64,000 nucleotides of DNA from an uncultured Christensenellaceae bacterium (lineage in GTDB: Bacteria > Bacillota > Clostridia > Christensenellales > UBA3700). The DNA is taken from NCBI GenBank assembly GCA_944381365.1, contig CALWKW010000006.1, forward strand, positions 51,335 through 115,334. Reading direction: 5' to 3'. Positions 16,959 through 25,802 of this stretch are shown here, one piece after another; the first letter of the stretch is position 1, and each line of letters opens with the position of its first letter. The notes beneath the pieces were generated by a model. The model saw nothing but the letters and a program-made list of their open reading frames with translations. It did not search any database and was not told where the DNA came from. The translations under genes were made by a program, and so were the position numbers.

Positions 16959-18359
16959 TCAAGACCTAAAGATCACATTTTTTCCGTCTACAAATTCTAT
17001 ATCGTTGTACAATCTTATTTTGTCATCGTTATCTCGCTTGTTGAAAAGCTCTATCTCGATATCTCCGCCTTCATAATCGAATGTAAAAACACTCTGCCCG
17101 AACTGCAAAAGATTTTTTGAGTCAAATTCTTCATAAGTCTTGACTTCTTTGCCGTCCACATACACTTTCATATCATAATAATACGGGCTTGCAAATCCAA
17201 AATTAGTGAGCATGAAACTTGCTTTTCCCGACTGTATTTTGAGATTGGACGCTACAAGTTGATAGCCGAGATGATATTTGAGATAATCTAATATGCTTAT
17301 CTTGCCGTCAGTCAAAAGATTGGGATTGTAAGGATAATGATTGCTGTCCAAAAATTCTTTGTCAAGATATTCGCTCTTTGCTTTTTCCAAAGCAAAAATT
17401 TTGTCTTCTTCCTCATTATAGTTGTGCTCAATGGAGAGTGTCGTCAATCCGTATCCCACGCATTGTCCCACAAGTCCTTTGAGATCTATCTCGATACCCG
17501 ACCTTCCCCAAGGCAATTCGCCGTCAGTAATAGTGTATTTGCATTTTGTGAGAAGCTTGGGATATTCGGGCGATTGCCAATCCATCATTCCCCATTCGTG
17601 GTCATAGCCCAAGAGATAATCGTCATGGACAGAAAATCTGCTTTCGAGATTATCGGGTACTTGTGTAAGCATTTCGGGAGTACGCACCATAATAGGCACT
17701 TCTTCAGGCACCATATCCGCCACAGCTTCTATAACTCTTCTTACGCTTATTCTGTGCACGCTGCCGTGTCCTTCGCCCCAAAGGCCTATCATGCCGAGCT
17801 GAACGGCATATACCACATCGTCAAAAAGCTGTCTGTTCTGAGATATAAAAGTCTTGAGTTGAGAACAATGCTTTTCTATATTTCTCGTGCGAGGGCCTTC
17901 TTTTTGTCCTTCGCTTGTTTCGTAGGCAAATCTCAGCAAAATCTTCACATTTTTGCTTTTTAAAAGCTCGAAATAACTTTTGAGCTGATCCAATGCACTT
18001 TGAGGGATATCTGTATTGTAATATTTGATGAGATATACATAGACCTGAAGTATTTTGATATCCTGTACTCCGTGTCTTGAAAGCTGTTCGTCCAATTTAT
18101 CCACATAGTTTTCTCCGCTGTTGGGATAAGCCTCATCAGTGCCGAGCGTGATATATGTCTCGCCTCTAAAACCTCTGTTCTGATTGTCAAGAGGAGCAGA
18201 AGTTAAGTCACAAAACTTTATACTGTCGTCAAGGCTGTATCTGAACTCGGTATCTACGGCGGGATATTCTTTGATATCTATTTTTTTACAACCTGCAAAA
18301 CAACTGAAAATAAATACCATAGCCACCACCATTATTACTATCAAACAAATTTTTTTCAT
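16959..18359 (-). CDS. lipoprotein with DUF4874/DUF4832-like domains
   Basis: 466 residues. The N-terminus is a lipoprotein signal with lipobox FAGC (Cys about residue 23), so it is anchored outside the membrane. Residues ~50-330 fit the DUF4874-DUF4832 pair of Bacillota and Bacteroidota: NQNRGFRGETYITLG, KILLRFAYETSEGQ, VVYAVQLGMIGLWGEGHG, and SIEHNYNE. The TIM-barrel-like pattern suggests a carbohydrate-active protein, though no enzyme activity is assured. The C-terminal ~100 residues look like a beta-sandwich domain. Its neighbour is a GH20 hexosaminidase. Confidence 0.75.
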   Translation of the reverse strand: MKKICLIVIMVVAMVFIFSCFAGCKKIDIKEYPAVDTEFRYSLDDSIKFCDLTSAPLDNQNRGFRGETYITLGTDEAYPNSGENYVDKLDEQLSRHGVQDIKILQVYVYLIKYYNTDIPQSALDQLKSYFELLKSKNVKILLRFAYETSEGQKEGPRTRNIEKHCSQLKTFISQNRQLFDDVVYAVQLGMIGLWGEGHGSVHRISVRRVIEAVADMVPEEVPIMVRTPEMLTQVPDNLESRFSVHDDYLLGYDHEWGMMDWQSPEYPKLLTKCKYTITDGELPWGRSGIEIDLKGLVGQCVGYGLTTLSIEHNYNEEEDKIFALEKAKSEYLDKEFLDSNHYPYNPNLLTDGKISILDYLKYHLGYQLVASNLKIQSGKASFMLTNFGFASPYYYDMKVYVDGKEVKTYEEFDSKNLLQFGQSVFTFDYEGGDIEIELFNKRDNDDKIRLYNDIEFVDGKNVIFRS

Positions 18360-18496
18360 TTTCGCTTCCTAAGAAAAATACTTTATATTAAGTTTAACAT
18401 ACGAGTTTAGGTTTTTCAACAAATAATATTTATACTAATTTTTAAAAAATCAAAATTGCTCTAAAATTTATAGAAAACATAGCTCGATAAAGCACA

Positions 18497-18525
18497 AAAA
18501 AAGTGCGTCAAAAACGCACTTTTTT
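18497..18525. terminator. bidirectional terminator
   Basis: Perfect stem AAAAAAGTGCGT / ACGCACTTTTTT with a 5-nt loop. It follows the minus-strand gene ending at 18552 and could serve either strand. Confidence 0.85.
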
Positions 18526-18551
18526 GTCTTGTGATCTACTGAATTTTTGAA

Positions 18552-19145
18552 TTAACCCTGAGTGCTTACCGCAAATATCGACACAAGCACGGGGATTGCA
18601 ATACTCAAAACAAATATCAAAAGCTGGAATACTCCGAAAATAACACCTATTATCGAGCAAATCTTGCCGGCTTTTGTGTATTCTTCGCCGCTGTATTCTC
18701 CCGTATCAATGAGTTGTTGAGACTTTTTTGCCATACAAAGACCTATAATACCCGTGACCAAAGATATCACGCCCAATACAGACAATATACCGCATACCAT
18801 ACTTATTATGGCACTTGAGTTAGTGAGTTTTGCCTTATATCTGGGATAGTCGTTTCGGGCATAATTTTGATTGTATCCTGCTCCGTTGTTGGAAGAATTG
18901 CACTGCCAACCATTGTTTGAACCGGAATTTTTATTTGCCGATGCATTAGCATTATTGTTTGAATTTGTATTCATATTGTCAGACGAAGATGCAGTCTCTT
19001 TGAATGTTTCATCTGGCGTGACATCTATAAAATCGTCTTCCTGAGTGTTGTTGACGACTTCATAATCACGCTCTATACGATGACCGCAATTTCCACAGTA
19101 AATATCCTTATCTTCTACTTCGCTTCCGCAATTATCACAACGCAT
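18552..19145 (-). CDS. zinc-ribbon membrane protein with DUF4190-like domain
   Basis: 197 residues. The N-terminal zinc ribbon MRCDNCGSEV..IYCGNCGHRI holds four cysteines. A long low-complexity Asn/Ser linker (residues ~55-95) follows, and then a DUF4190-like pair of membrane helices: AIISMVCGILSVLGVISLVTGIIGLCMA and AGKICSIIGVIFGVFQLLIFVLSIAIPV. Such proteins are common in Clostridia; their role is unknown. Start ATG at 19145 behind TAAGGAGGTAAG. Confidence 0.8.
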   Translation of the reverse strand: MRCDNCGSEVEDKDIYCGNCGHRIERDYEVVNNTQEDDFIDVTPDETFKETASSSDNMNTNSNNNANASANKNSGSNNGWQCNSSNNGAGYNQNYARNDYPRYKAKLTNSSAIISMVCGILSVLGVISLVTGIIGLCMAKKSQQLIDTGEYSGEEYTKAGKICSIIGVIFGVFQLLIFVLSIAIPVLVSIFAVSTQG

Positions 19146-19271
19146 TTTCTTACCTCCTTATACTTCTTTTTTTTCAAAGCACATTTATATTTTACCATAA
19201 ATTATAAAAATTTCAATAGTTTTTTTATGTCAATATCTCTTAAATTATGTAGATTTTACTAAAATTCGATA

Positions 19272-19712
19272 TTAATGCTTGTCTATAATGAATTGATTAT
19301 AACATAAAGGCTCAAATCCTTCTCTTTTGTAGAGTCTTACGGCACCTTCATTTGATTCTTCCACTTCGAGACGAATTCTTGCAAAATCGCCGTAAGTATT
19401 TTTGATAAAAGTTATAAATTCTCCGCCCAAACCTCTGCCTCTGAATTCACCTTTTACAAAAATCTCTTCAATCCAAACTACCTTTCCGCCGGCCTCATTG
19501 CTATAAGTATATGCTGTAAGAGCATATCCTGCGACATCATTGTCGCATTCAAGCAAAAATATATCCATATAAGGACTATCTTTTTCGGCCTCGTCAAGAG
19601 TGGCTAGCATATTTTTTTTAGGTATATTATGGCATACCGCAGGGCTTTGATAAAACTCCTGCATCATGCCAAACACAATATCTCTGTCCTTTTTTGTATA
19701 TTTTCTTATCAT
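19272..19712 (-). CDS. GNAT-family N-acetyltransferase
   Basis: 146 residues with GNAT motifs: acetyl-CoA loop FRGRGLGGEFITFIKN (motif A), preceded by VVWIEEIFVKGE, and the C-terminal EVEESNEGAVRLYKREGFEP (motif B). The substrate is unknown. Start ATG behind AAAGGAG. Monocistronic by spacing. Confidence 0.88.
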   Translation of the reverse strand: MIRKYTKKDRDIVFGMMQEFYQSPAVCHNIPKKNMLATLDEAEKDSPYMDIFLLECDNDVAGYALTAYTYSNEAGGKVVWIEEIFVKGEFRGRGLGGEFITFIKNTYGDFARIRLEVEESNEGAVRLYKREGFEPLCYNQFIIDKH

Positions 19713-19932
19713 AAAAACTCCTTTGTACTAATAATATCAAATTCTTGACAATTTTGCAAGTATGTAAAATTTGACTAAAAAGTTATGAATATCGCCTAAA
19801 AAGGTATATAATTAATACACAAAATAAAAACTTAAATATTTGAAAAACAACTTTGTTTTGTGATTAAATTACAGAAAAAGCAAGCCAAAATGTATATAAT
19901 ATAATCGAAAAAAACCTTTAAGGAGAACAGAT

Positions 19933-20247
19933 ATGGCAATAACAAATCTTACAGCAGAAAATTTTGACAAAGAGGTACTAAACAGCGACAAGCCCGTCCT
20001 CATAGATTTTTGGGCAAATTGGTGCGGCCCTTGCAGAATGTTGTCCCCTACCGTGGACGAAATAGCAGAAGAATACGATTCTGTCAAGGTATGCAAGGTA
20101 AATGTAGACAATGAAATGCAGCTCGCAAGTGCTTTCGGAGTGTCAAGCATTCCTATGCTTGTAGTCATCAAGGACAAAAAGGTGGTGGCTCACACAATAG
20201 GCGTTCAGCCCAAAGACAAAATCTTGTCTATGCTCGATCTAAAATAA
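19933..20247 (+). CDS. trxA: thioredoxin
   Basis: 104 residues, canonical length, with the WCGPC active site (Cys31 and Cys34) after VLIDFWAN, the Asp buried in IDFW, and the cis-proline in VSSIPMLVV. A cytosolic disulfide reductase. ATG behind AAGGAGAACAG. Followed by its own terminator. No thioredoxin reductase is adjacent. Confidence 0.96.
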   Translation: MAITNLTAENFDKEVLNSDKPVLIDFWANWCGPCRMLSPTVDEIAEEYDSVKVCKVNVDNEMQLASAFGVSSIPMLVVIKDKKVVAHTIGVQPKDKILSMLDLK

Positions 20248-20287
20248 GAAATTCGATTTTATCGGAAATTGTAAAAACCTCCATAAT

Positions 20288-20315
20288 AAAAACGGCGTTT
20301 TAAGTCGCCGTTTTT
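20288..20315 (+). terminator. Rho-independent terminator of trxA
   Basis: Stem AAAAACGGCG / CGCCGTTTTT with an 8-nt loop, ending in a T-run 40 bp past the trxA stop. Confidence 0.88.
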
Positions 20316-20360
20316 GTCAGTACAGAATATTTGTTTTTGAATGAAAAGATATTTTTAAAA

Positions 20361-20894
20361 TCATTTGATAGGCTTTGCTTTTCTTAAGTCTATCTCATCA
20401 GAAGAAAATACTTTTCCGCAATATTCGCATCGTGCCGAAGTGGCATTTTGCTCGGTATAGACATTTGCTCCGCAATTATCGCATTTGAAGGAAATTCTAC
20501 CTATCTCTTGCTTTCTTGCTTTTATAAGCTCGAGCCTGTTGTTTTCTACAAAAAGATAATTGTTGAGATATCCGGCATTGATAGCCGTATGTATGCGTGC
20601 AATAGTGGTCTTCTCGTTTGAAGAAGTATATGTAGCAAGTTCTTGAACAGTATATAGATTTTGCTCTTCGATACCTCTCAAAAGAGCTATCATTTTAGAG
20701 CAATCGCTCATCTTTGCCCAGCATACGGGAGCCACATAAAATCCCGCCACTATAAGCACAATACCCAATGCCATCAATATCCAGATTTTGTTGATAGCAC
20801 AAAGTACGGTCATTACTATACCCACGGGAAAACCGATAGTCAAAAGAGTAGCGACAATAATCAAAATTTTCTTTTTCTTGATAGCTTTTTCCAT
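20361..20894 (-). CDS. membrane protein with C-terminal zinc ribbon, winged-helix-like middle
   Basis: 177 residues from ATG at 20894 behind GAGGTGTCTT; an upstream extension lacks a ribosome site. Two membrane helices (ILIIVATLLTIGFPVGIVMTVL and IWILMALGIVLIVAGFYVAPV) precede a helical region MIALLRGIEEQNLYTVQELATYTSSNEKTTIARIHTAINAGYL that looks like a winged helix. A zinc ribbon FKCDNCGAN..ARCEYCGKVF follows. Family unknown; related zinc-ribbon/PCI-like proteins are common in Clostridia. The divergent region upstream holds palindrome copy 2. Confidence 0.7.
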   Translation of the reverse strand: MEKAIKKKKILIIVATLLTIGFPVGIVMTVLCAINKIWILMALGIVLIVAGFYVAPVCWAKMSDCSKMIALLRGIEEQNLYTVQELATYTSSNEKTTIARIHTAINAGYLNNYLFVENNRLELIKARKQEIGRISFKCDNCGANVYTEQNATSARCEYCGKVFSSDEIDLRKAKPIK

Positions 20895-21017
20895 AAGACA
20901 CCTCATATTAATTATAGCGAGAGAAAAAAAGAAAATCAATACAAAATCTAAATTTTGGCTATAATTTTTTAAAAGACAAAATTATCTTTATATTATATAA
21001 TTATTATTAATATAGTT

Positions 21018-21054
21018 ATTTATACAATTTACCCAAGACTTAAATTGTATAAAT
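21018..21054 (-). repeat. 37-bp intergenic palindrome, copy 2, with CGTGCGT hairpin tail
   Basis: Arms ATTTATACAATTTA (21018-21031) and TAAATTGTATAAAT (21041-21054) flank the core CCCAAGACT, the reverse orientation of AGYCTTRGG. Fourteen bases to the right starts a second small inverted repeat, CGTGCGT-ACAT-ACGCACG (21069-21086). It lies in the divergent promoter region between the zinc-ribbon gene and the CoA-disulfide reductase gene. Confidence 0.9.
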
Positions 21055-21117
21055 AAGACAAAACTCTTCGTGCGTACATACGCACGTAAACCAAAACTTT
21101 AATATTAAGGAGTATTT

Positions 21118-22788
21118 ATGAGCAAAAAAGTAGTTATTATCGGAGGTGTGGCAGGAGGAGCTACCGCTGCCGCAAGACTCAGAAGATTGGATGAAAATAT
21201 CAAAATCGTCATGTTTGAAAAAGGAGAATATATCTCTTTTGCAAACTGCGGTTTGCCTTATTATATCGGCGGCGAAATAAAGAAAAAATCCTATCTCACT
21301 CTTCAGACGCCCGAAAGCTTTAATTCAAGATTCAATGTCGATGTACGCAATATGACAGAAGTAGTGTCTATCGACAAAAAAGCAAAGAAAATAACTGCTC
21401 TTAATCTCAACACAAATACTCAATATGACGAATATTACGACTATCTTATAATCGCCACAGGTGCGTCTCCCTATATCCCCGACATAGAGGGAGTTGACAA
21501 TGAAAAAGTCTTTACGCTTCGCAATATCCCCGATACCTACAAGATAAAAGATTATGTAGACACTTACAATCCAAAATCCGCTCTTGTAATCGGCGGAGGC
21601 TTTATAGGTCTGGAGATGACGGAAAATCTCAAAAACGCTGGAGTAGATGTATATCTTTCTACAAGGTCAAATCAAGTCATGTCAAGAATAGGATATGAAA
21701 GTGCTTGTTTTGTCCACAACGAACTAAAAGACAAAGGCGTAAAACTTTTGCTTGGCACAAAGCCTCGCAGCATAAAGGATAGTGAAAAAAGCCTTGAAAT
21801 CACTTTGGAAAATGTCTTTGAAAAAACATATTCTACTATAAAAACAGATATGGTAATCCTTGCTCTCGGCGTAAACCCCGACAGCGATTTAGCAATAAAA
21901 GCAGGGCTTGAAGTCAACTCAAGAGGTGCCGTAATCGTAGACGAACACATGCTCACAAGCGACAAAAATATCTTTGCCGTAGGCGATGTGACAGAGACTT
22001 TTGATTTTATCTTAAACAAGCCTTCTTATGTTCCGCTTGCAGGACCTGCCAACAAACAAGGCAGAATAGCCGCAGACAATATTGCAGGCATACCAAGCAC
22101 TTACAAAGGCACTTTGGGCTCGGCAATAATCAAAATATTCGATTTGACTTTGGCATATACGGGACTTAATGAAAAAGACGCCATTCAAAACGGTATTGAC
22201 TATGGCAAAAGTTTTACTTTTTCGCCAAATCACGCCACTTATTATCCCAATCCTCAATTTATGTCGATAATGACTTTGTTTGACAAAAAAGACGGAAGAA
22301 TACTTGGCGTGCAAATCGTAGGCGGCGAAGGAGTGGACAAAAGATGCGATGTCTTTGCCACAGCTATCCGTGCAAAAATGACGGCTTTTGATTTGACAAA
22401 TCTCGAGCTTTGTTATGCTCCGCCTTACGGCTCGGCAAAAGATCCTGTAAATATGGCGGGATATGCCATAGAAAATCTTATCACGGGAAAAGTCAAAAAC
22501 TTTTATGTCGAAGATATCCCTAAACTTCTTAAAAGAGATGACATAATCTTGCTTGATACTCGCACGAGATATGAATATCAGCTCGGACATATCGATGGAT
22601 TTGTCAATATCCCTCTCGACAGTCTTAGAGACAATCTGCACTTGCTCGACAAGACAAAGACGATTTATCTCACTTGTCAAGTAGGACAAAGAGGTTATGT
22701 AGCATCGAGAATACTCTCTCAAAACGGCTTTGATGTCTACAACTTAAGCGGTGGCTATAATCTTTACAGCACGATAAAAGGCATATAA
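21118..22788 (+). CDS. CoA-disulfide reductase / NADH oxidase with C-terminal rhodanese domain
   Basis: 556 residues, matching the CoADR-RHD fusion length. Domains in order: FAD-binding VVIIGGVAGGATAAARLRR, the redox Cys44 in SFANCGLPYYIGG, the NAD-binding ALVIGGGFIGLEMTENL, the second FAD motif NIFAVGDVTE, a dimerisation domain, and a rhodanese domain (~residue 465 to end) with Cys520 in LTCQVGQRGY. Such enzymes reduce CoA disulfides, persulfides or polysulfides with NAD(P)H. Start ATG after AAGGAGTATTT. It faces the Crp/Fnr gene tail to tail. Confidence 0.92.
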   Translation: MSKKVVIIGGVAGGATAAARLRRLDENIKIVMFEKGEYISFANCGLPYYIGGEIKKKSYLTLQTPESFNSRFNVDVRNMTEVVSIDKKAKKITALNLNTNTQYDEYYDYLIIATGASPYIPDIEGVDNEKVFTLRNIPDTYKIKDYVDTYNPKSALVIGGGFIGLEMTENLKNAGVDVYLSTRSNQVMSRIGYESACFVHNELKDKGVKLLLGTKPRSIKDSEKSLEITLENVFEKTYSTIKTDMVILALGVNPDSDLAIKAGLEVNSRGAVIVDEHMLTSDKNIFAVGDVTETFDFILNKPSYVPLAGPANKQGRIAADNIAGIPSTYKGTLGSAIIKIFDLTLAYTGLNEKDAIQNGIDYGKSFTFSPNHATYYPNPQFMSIMTLFDKKDGRILGVQIVGGEGVDKRCDVFATAIRAKMTAFDLTNLELCYAPPYGSAKDPVNMAGYAIENLITGKVKNFYVEDIPKLLKRDDIILLDTRTRYEYQLGHIDGFVNIPLDSLRDNLHLLDKTKTIYLTCQVGQRGYVASRILSQNGFDVYNLSGGYNLYSTIKGI

Positions 22789-22828
22789 AAAACTTTTCCT
22801 CTCAAAAATCAAATAAATACTATATTAC

Positions 22829-22861
22829 AAAAAAAGCTTGTCGATACGGCAAGCCTTTTTG
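22829..22861 (+). terminator. Rho-independent terminator of the CoA-disulfide reductase gene
   Basis: Stem GCTTG / CAAGC extended by A-T pairs, then a run of T (22856-22861), about 40 bp after the stop. Confidence 0.7.
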
Positions 22862-22946
22862 TTTATCGTTTTATAATTTCTTTTTCCAAAATTCAAATCA
22901 AAAATCAAATACCGTCTATAATAATATATATTTATAATATTTTCTA

Positions 22947-22983
22947 ATTTATACAATTTACTTAAGGCTTAAATTGTATAAAT
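22947..22983 (-). repeat. 37-bp intergenic palindrome, copy 3, with CGTGCGT tail
   Basis: Arms 22947-22960 and 22970-22983 around core CTTAAGGCT (reverse orientation). Thirteen bases to the right CGTGCGT starts at 22997, paired with ACGCAC at 23011-23016. The copy lies between convergent genes. Confidence 0.9.
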
Positions 22984-23050
22984 TAAGAGCAATTCTCGTG
23001 CGTACACGCTACGCACACACGAAAAAGTCCTTTTTCTTCAAGACAATTTA

Positions 23051-23713
23051 TCACAAAAGACTCCTCAATTTTTTCTTGTCCAATACTTTTATTTCGCCTC
23101 TTGAAAGTTCGACAATTCCTTCTTTGTGAAAATACTTGAGCATTCTTGTCACGACCTCTCTCGCCGTACCCATATATTTGGCTATCTGCTCATGCGTGAG
23201 TCTTATCATATCATCGCCAGTCTTTGCTATTTCATCGCTCAAAAATATCGCAAGCCTTTTGTCTACTCCCATAAACAAAATTTGTTGCATCGCCCACATT
23301 ACATCAGAAAATCTCACGGTAGCAAGCTTGTAGGCAAACTTTTCTACATATACATTTTCCGTCTTGAGCTTTTGAAATACCTGTGCACTTATTATTACAG
23401 CCTCTGTGTCCTCTTCGGCATCGATATACACATCGAAGGATATCGCATCCAATATACAAGATGCCGACAATATACATATATCATCATTGTACAATCTGTA
23501 CAAAGTGATTTCTCTGCCGTCCTCAGAGAGCATATATGTCCTTAACTCTCCTTTTATGATATACACTACTCCGAGACATCTCTCCTCAGAGTGATGTATA
23601 TTTTCACCCTTTTTAAAATGTGCTTTTCTTGAAGACGATATGAGCAGTTCTTGTTGTTCTTTAGTGAGCGAAGAAAAAAAATCGCATTTTTTGAGTACTT
23701 CTTTTATTTCCAT
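23051..23713 (-). CDS. Crp/Fnr-family transcriptional regulator
   Basis: 220 residues from ATG at 23713 (GAGGTAATT upstream; the longer frame to 23743 is unlikely). The N-terminal cNMP-like beta-barrel (HFKKGENIHHSEERCLGVVYIIKGELRTYM) is followed by the dimer helix and a C-terminal winged helix IRLTHEQIAKYMGTAREVVTRMLKYFHKEGIVEL. No N-terminal Fe-S cysteine set of Fnr is present; single cysteines occur at residues ~10 and ~44. Probably a redox or metabolite sensor. The nearest target candidate is the convergent CoA-disulfide reductase gene (inference). Confidence 0.9.
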   Translation of the reverse strand: MEIKEVLKKCDFFSSLTKEQQELLISSSRKAHFKKGENIHHSEERCLGVVYIIKGELRTYMLSEDGREITLYRLYNDDICILSASCILDAISFDVYIDAEEDTEAVIISAQVFQKLKTENVYVEKFAYKLATVRFSDVMWAMQQILFMGVDKRLAIFLSDEIAKTGDDMIRLTHEQIAKYMGTAREVVTRMLKYFHKEGIVELSRGEIKVLDKKKLRSLL

Positions 23714-23777
23714 AATTACCTCAATGTCATTATAGCACATCAAAGCGTTTTTTCAATATGATTTATGTCAAAACGCA

Positions 23778-23811
23778 CAAAAAAAGCGGAGTTTTGATTC
23801 TTCCGCTTTTT
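23778..23811 (-). terminator. terminator of the collagen-like gene
   Basis: Minus-strand stem AAAAAGCGGA / TCCGCTTTTT (plus coordinates 23781-23790 and 23802-23811), followed by a T-run. It lies 19 bp past the stop at 23830. Confidence 0.82.
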
Positions 23812-23829
23812 GTATTTATTTTGTAGATA

Positions 23830-24521
23830 TCATTCTTCTGTTTCCGTATCGGCTATTTTCAATACAGAAAGCATTGCGTATTCTATCGGCGTATTCTGTA
23901 CAAGATTTGCAAGTCTTATGATATCTCCTTTTTTGCACTTTAATACAATGGTTTTTGTAAGACCTGATTTGTCGTTGTTTGTATCGAAATATGCCGTTCC
24001 GCTTGCGATTTGTTTTTCATTGTTAAAAAGCGAAATTCCACACTTTTGATTAGAGCAAATCTTGCTTGCTTCTGCATTATACACAAGTTGATACAATCCG
24101 CTCTTTTTTATCTCAAATCCTTCTTCTTTGCAATCCACGCATTCGCCGTTGTTGAGAAGAGGATTGTCAAACAAAAGCGTTTCGCCGCTTGAATATGTCT
24201 TGGGAGCAGTGCTCTCTGCCGCCATAAATTCGCTGTCTATCGACCTGCCTCTGGGACCTGTCGCTCCCGTATTTCCTGTGGCTTCTGTGTTTCCTTTAGG
24301 CCCCGTATTGCCTGTCGCACCCGTCACTCCCGTAGCACCCGTGTTTCCTGTCGGCCCTGTATTGCCCGTAGCTCCTGTACAGCCTGTCGCACCCGTAGCC
24401 CCCTTTTGTCCCGTAATATATACTACTCTCGGACAGCACTGAGGCTGGCAATTTATAGGAGTGCAAAATTTGTGGCAATCAAAACTCGTATACAATTATT
24501 GTTCTGATAAAAATTATTCAT
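23830..24521 (-). pseudogene. collagen-like surface protein (BclA type), frameshifted near its start
   Basis: A G-X-T collagen-like block of about 17 triplets (residues ~29-81 of the open frame, mostly GAT, GNT, GPT) precedes a ~135-residue C-terminal domain that fits the BclA/TNF-like trimer head. The N-terminus is rich in Cys and Pro. The best ribosome site (CAGGAGAAATAT) precedes ATG at 24521, encoding [13 protein letters not shown], but that frame ends soon after. One extra T in the TTTT run (24481-24484 on plus) would join it to the open frame. Otherwise only a TTG at 24495, directly after a stop and without a ribosome site, can start it. One GNT-EAT break interrupts the repeat. A glycosyltransferase gene lies divergently upstream. 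Confidence 0.8.
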
Positions 24522-24673
24522 ATATTTCTCCTGAGGGCTTTTGCCCTTGTAATACACTATGCAAAAAATATTGTTTATGTTTTTGATAAAGATTTTGAGA
24601 ACAACAACTTTTTTCAAAACAGTCTTTTTCACACTATTTTTTCTATGACAATATAATATACGAGGAGGCTTTT

Positions 24674-25759
24674 ATGACGCTCAGCTTGTGCATGATAATA
24701 AAAGACGAAGAACAAACTCTTAAAAGAATACTCGACAAAGCAAAGTGCTTTTCAGATGAGATGATAATAGTGGATACGGGAAGCAGCGACAATTCTGTCA
24801 ATATCGCAAAAAGCTATACAGACAAAGTGTATTTTTGCGAATTTGTAGATTTTTCTTTTTGCAGAAATTTTTCGCTCTCAAAAGCAACTTGCGATTATGT
24901 GATATGGCTTGACGCCGATGACGATATAGATGAAAAGAATATACAAAAAATTATTCAATTAAAAGACAGGCTTTTTGACGAAGATATGGTAATGATGCCT
25001 TATGAGACGGCTTTTGACGAAAACGATATGCCTGTATTTTGCTATTACAGAGAAAGAATTTTTAAAAATCGCAAAGGCTTTTTCTTTGAAGGCAAAGTCC
25101 ATGAAGCGATACCTCTAAAAGGCAAAATAATCTATGAAGACATTGCCATAAAGCACAGAAAAACAAAACAAAACACGCCTCTTCGCAATCTCAATATCTA
25201 TCAGAATATGATGGCAAAAGGCGAAATCTTGGGCACAAGAGAATTGTTTTATCTCGCAAACGAATATTATTACAACAATATGTACACTGAGGCATTGGCG
25301 ACTTATAAAGAATTTCAAAAAAGAAAAGACTGCCTTGACGCCAATCTTTTGCAAAGTTTTGTCAACTCATCAAACATTCTCATAAATGAAGAAAAATATT
25401 CTCTTGCTTTTGACGAAATCGCAAAAAGTCTTAAGTACTCTTTGCCTACTCCGACCATTCTTTGTCAGATAGGTTATGTACTTCATAAATGGCAAAAATA
25501 TGAGCAAAGCAACTATTATTATCTTCTTGCCATATCTTCTCAAGAAGACAATCCTTTTGCTTTTCGCAACAGCGATTTTGAAGGATATACGCCTTTTATA
25601 ATGATAGGTCTCAATTATTATTTGTCGGGCGATATAGACAATGCTTTGTATTATACATCAAAAGCACTGAAAATAAAGCCTTACGGAAAAATCGCTCTTG
25701 ACAACAATGCCTATTATCTTTCCCTGAAAATAAAAAAATTATCTTCTTGCGATGTATAA
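24674..25759 (+). CDS. family 2 glycosyltransferase with TPR-like C-terminal domain
   Basis: 361 residues. The GT-A domain (LSLCMIIKDEEQTLKRILDKA, IIVDTGSSDNSV, DYVIWLDADDDI with the metal-binding DXD) matches the SunS/SgtA-like group that glycosylates proteins. From ~residue 190 onward the helical repeats resemble TPRs (TEALATYKEFQKR, YSLAFDEIAKSL, DNALYYTSKAL). The gene is divergent from the Thr-rich collagen-like gene; similar pairs in Bacillus and Clostridioides put O-glycans on BclA threonines, so that role is likely (inference). Start ATG behind CGAGGAGGC. Confidence 0.88.
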   Translation: MTLSLCMIIKDEEQTLKRILDKAKCFSDEMIIVDTGSSDNSVNIAKSYTDKVYFCEFVDFSFCRNFSLSKATCDYVIWLDADDDIDEKNIQKIIQLKDRLFDEDMVMMPYETAFDENDMPVFCYYRERIFKNRKGFFFEGKVHEAIPLKGKIIYEDIAIKHRKTKQNTPLRNLNIYQNMMAKGEILGTRELFYLANEYYYNNMYTEALATYKEFQKRKDCLDANLLQSFVNSSNILINEEKYSLAFDEIAKSLKYSLPTPTILCQIGYVLHKWQKYEQSNYYYLLAISSQEDNPFAFRNSDFEGYTPFIMIGLNYYLSGDIDNALYYTSKALKIKPYGKIALDNNAYYLSLKIKKLSSCDV

Positions 25760-25802
25760 ATAGTTTGATTTGAGTCCATATTCTATTCGGAGGTAATGTG
25801 AT

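Noticed and set aside
24230..24430. Open frame opposite the collagen-like repeats (plus strand, Pro/Val-rich)
   Set aside because: It is the mirror of the G-X-T repeat codons and has no ribosome site.
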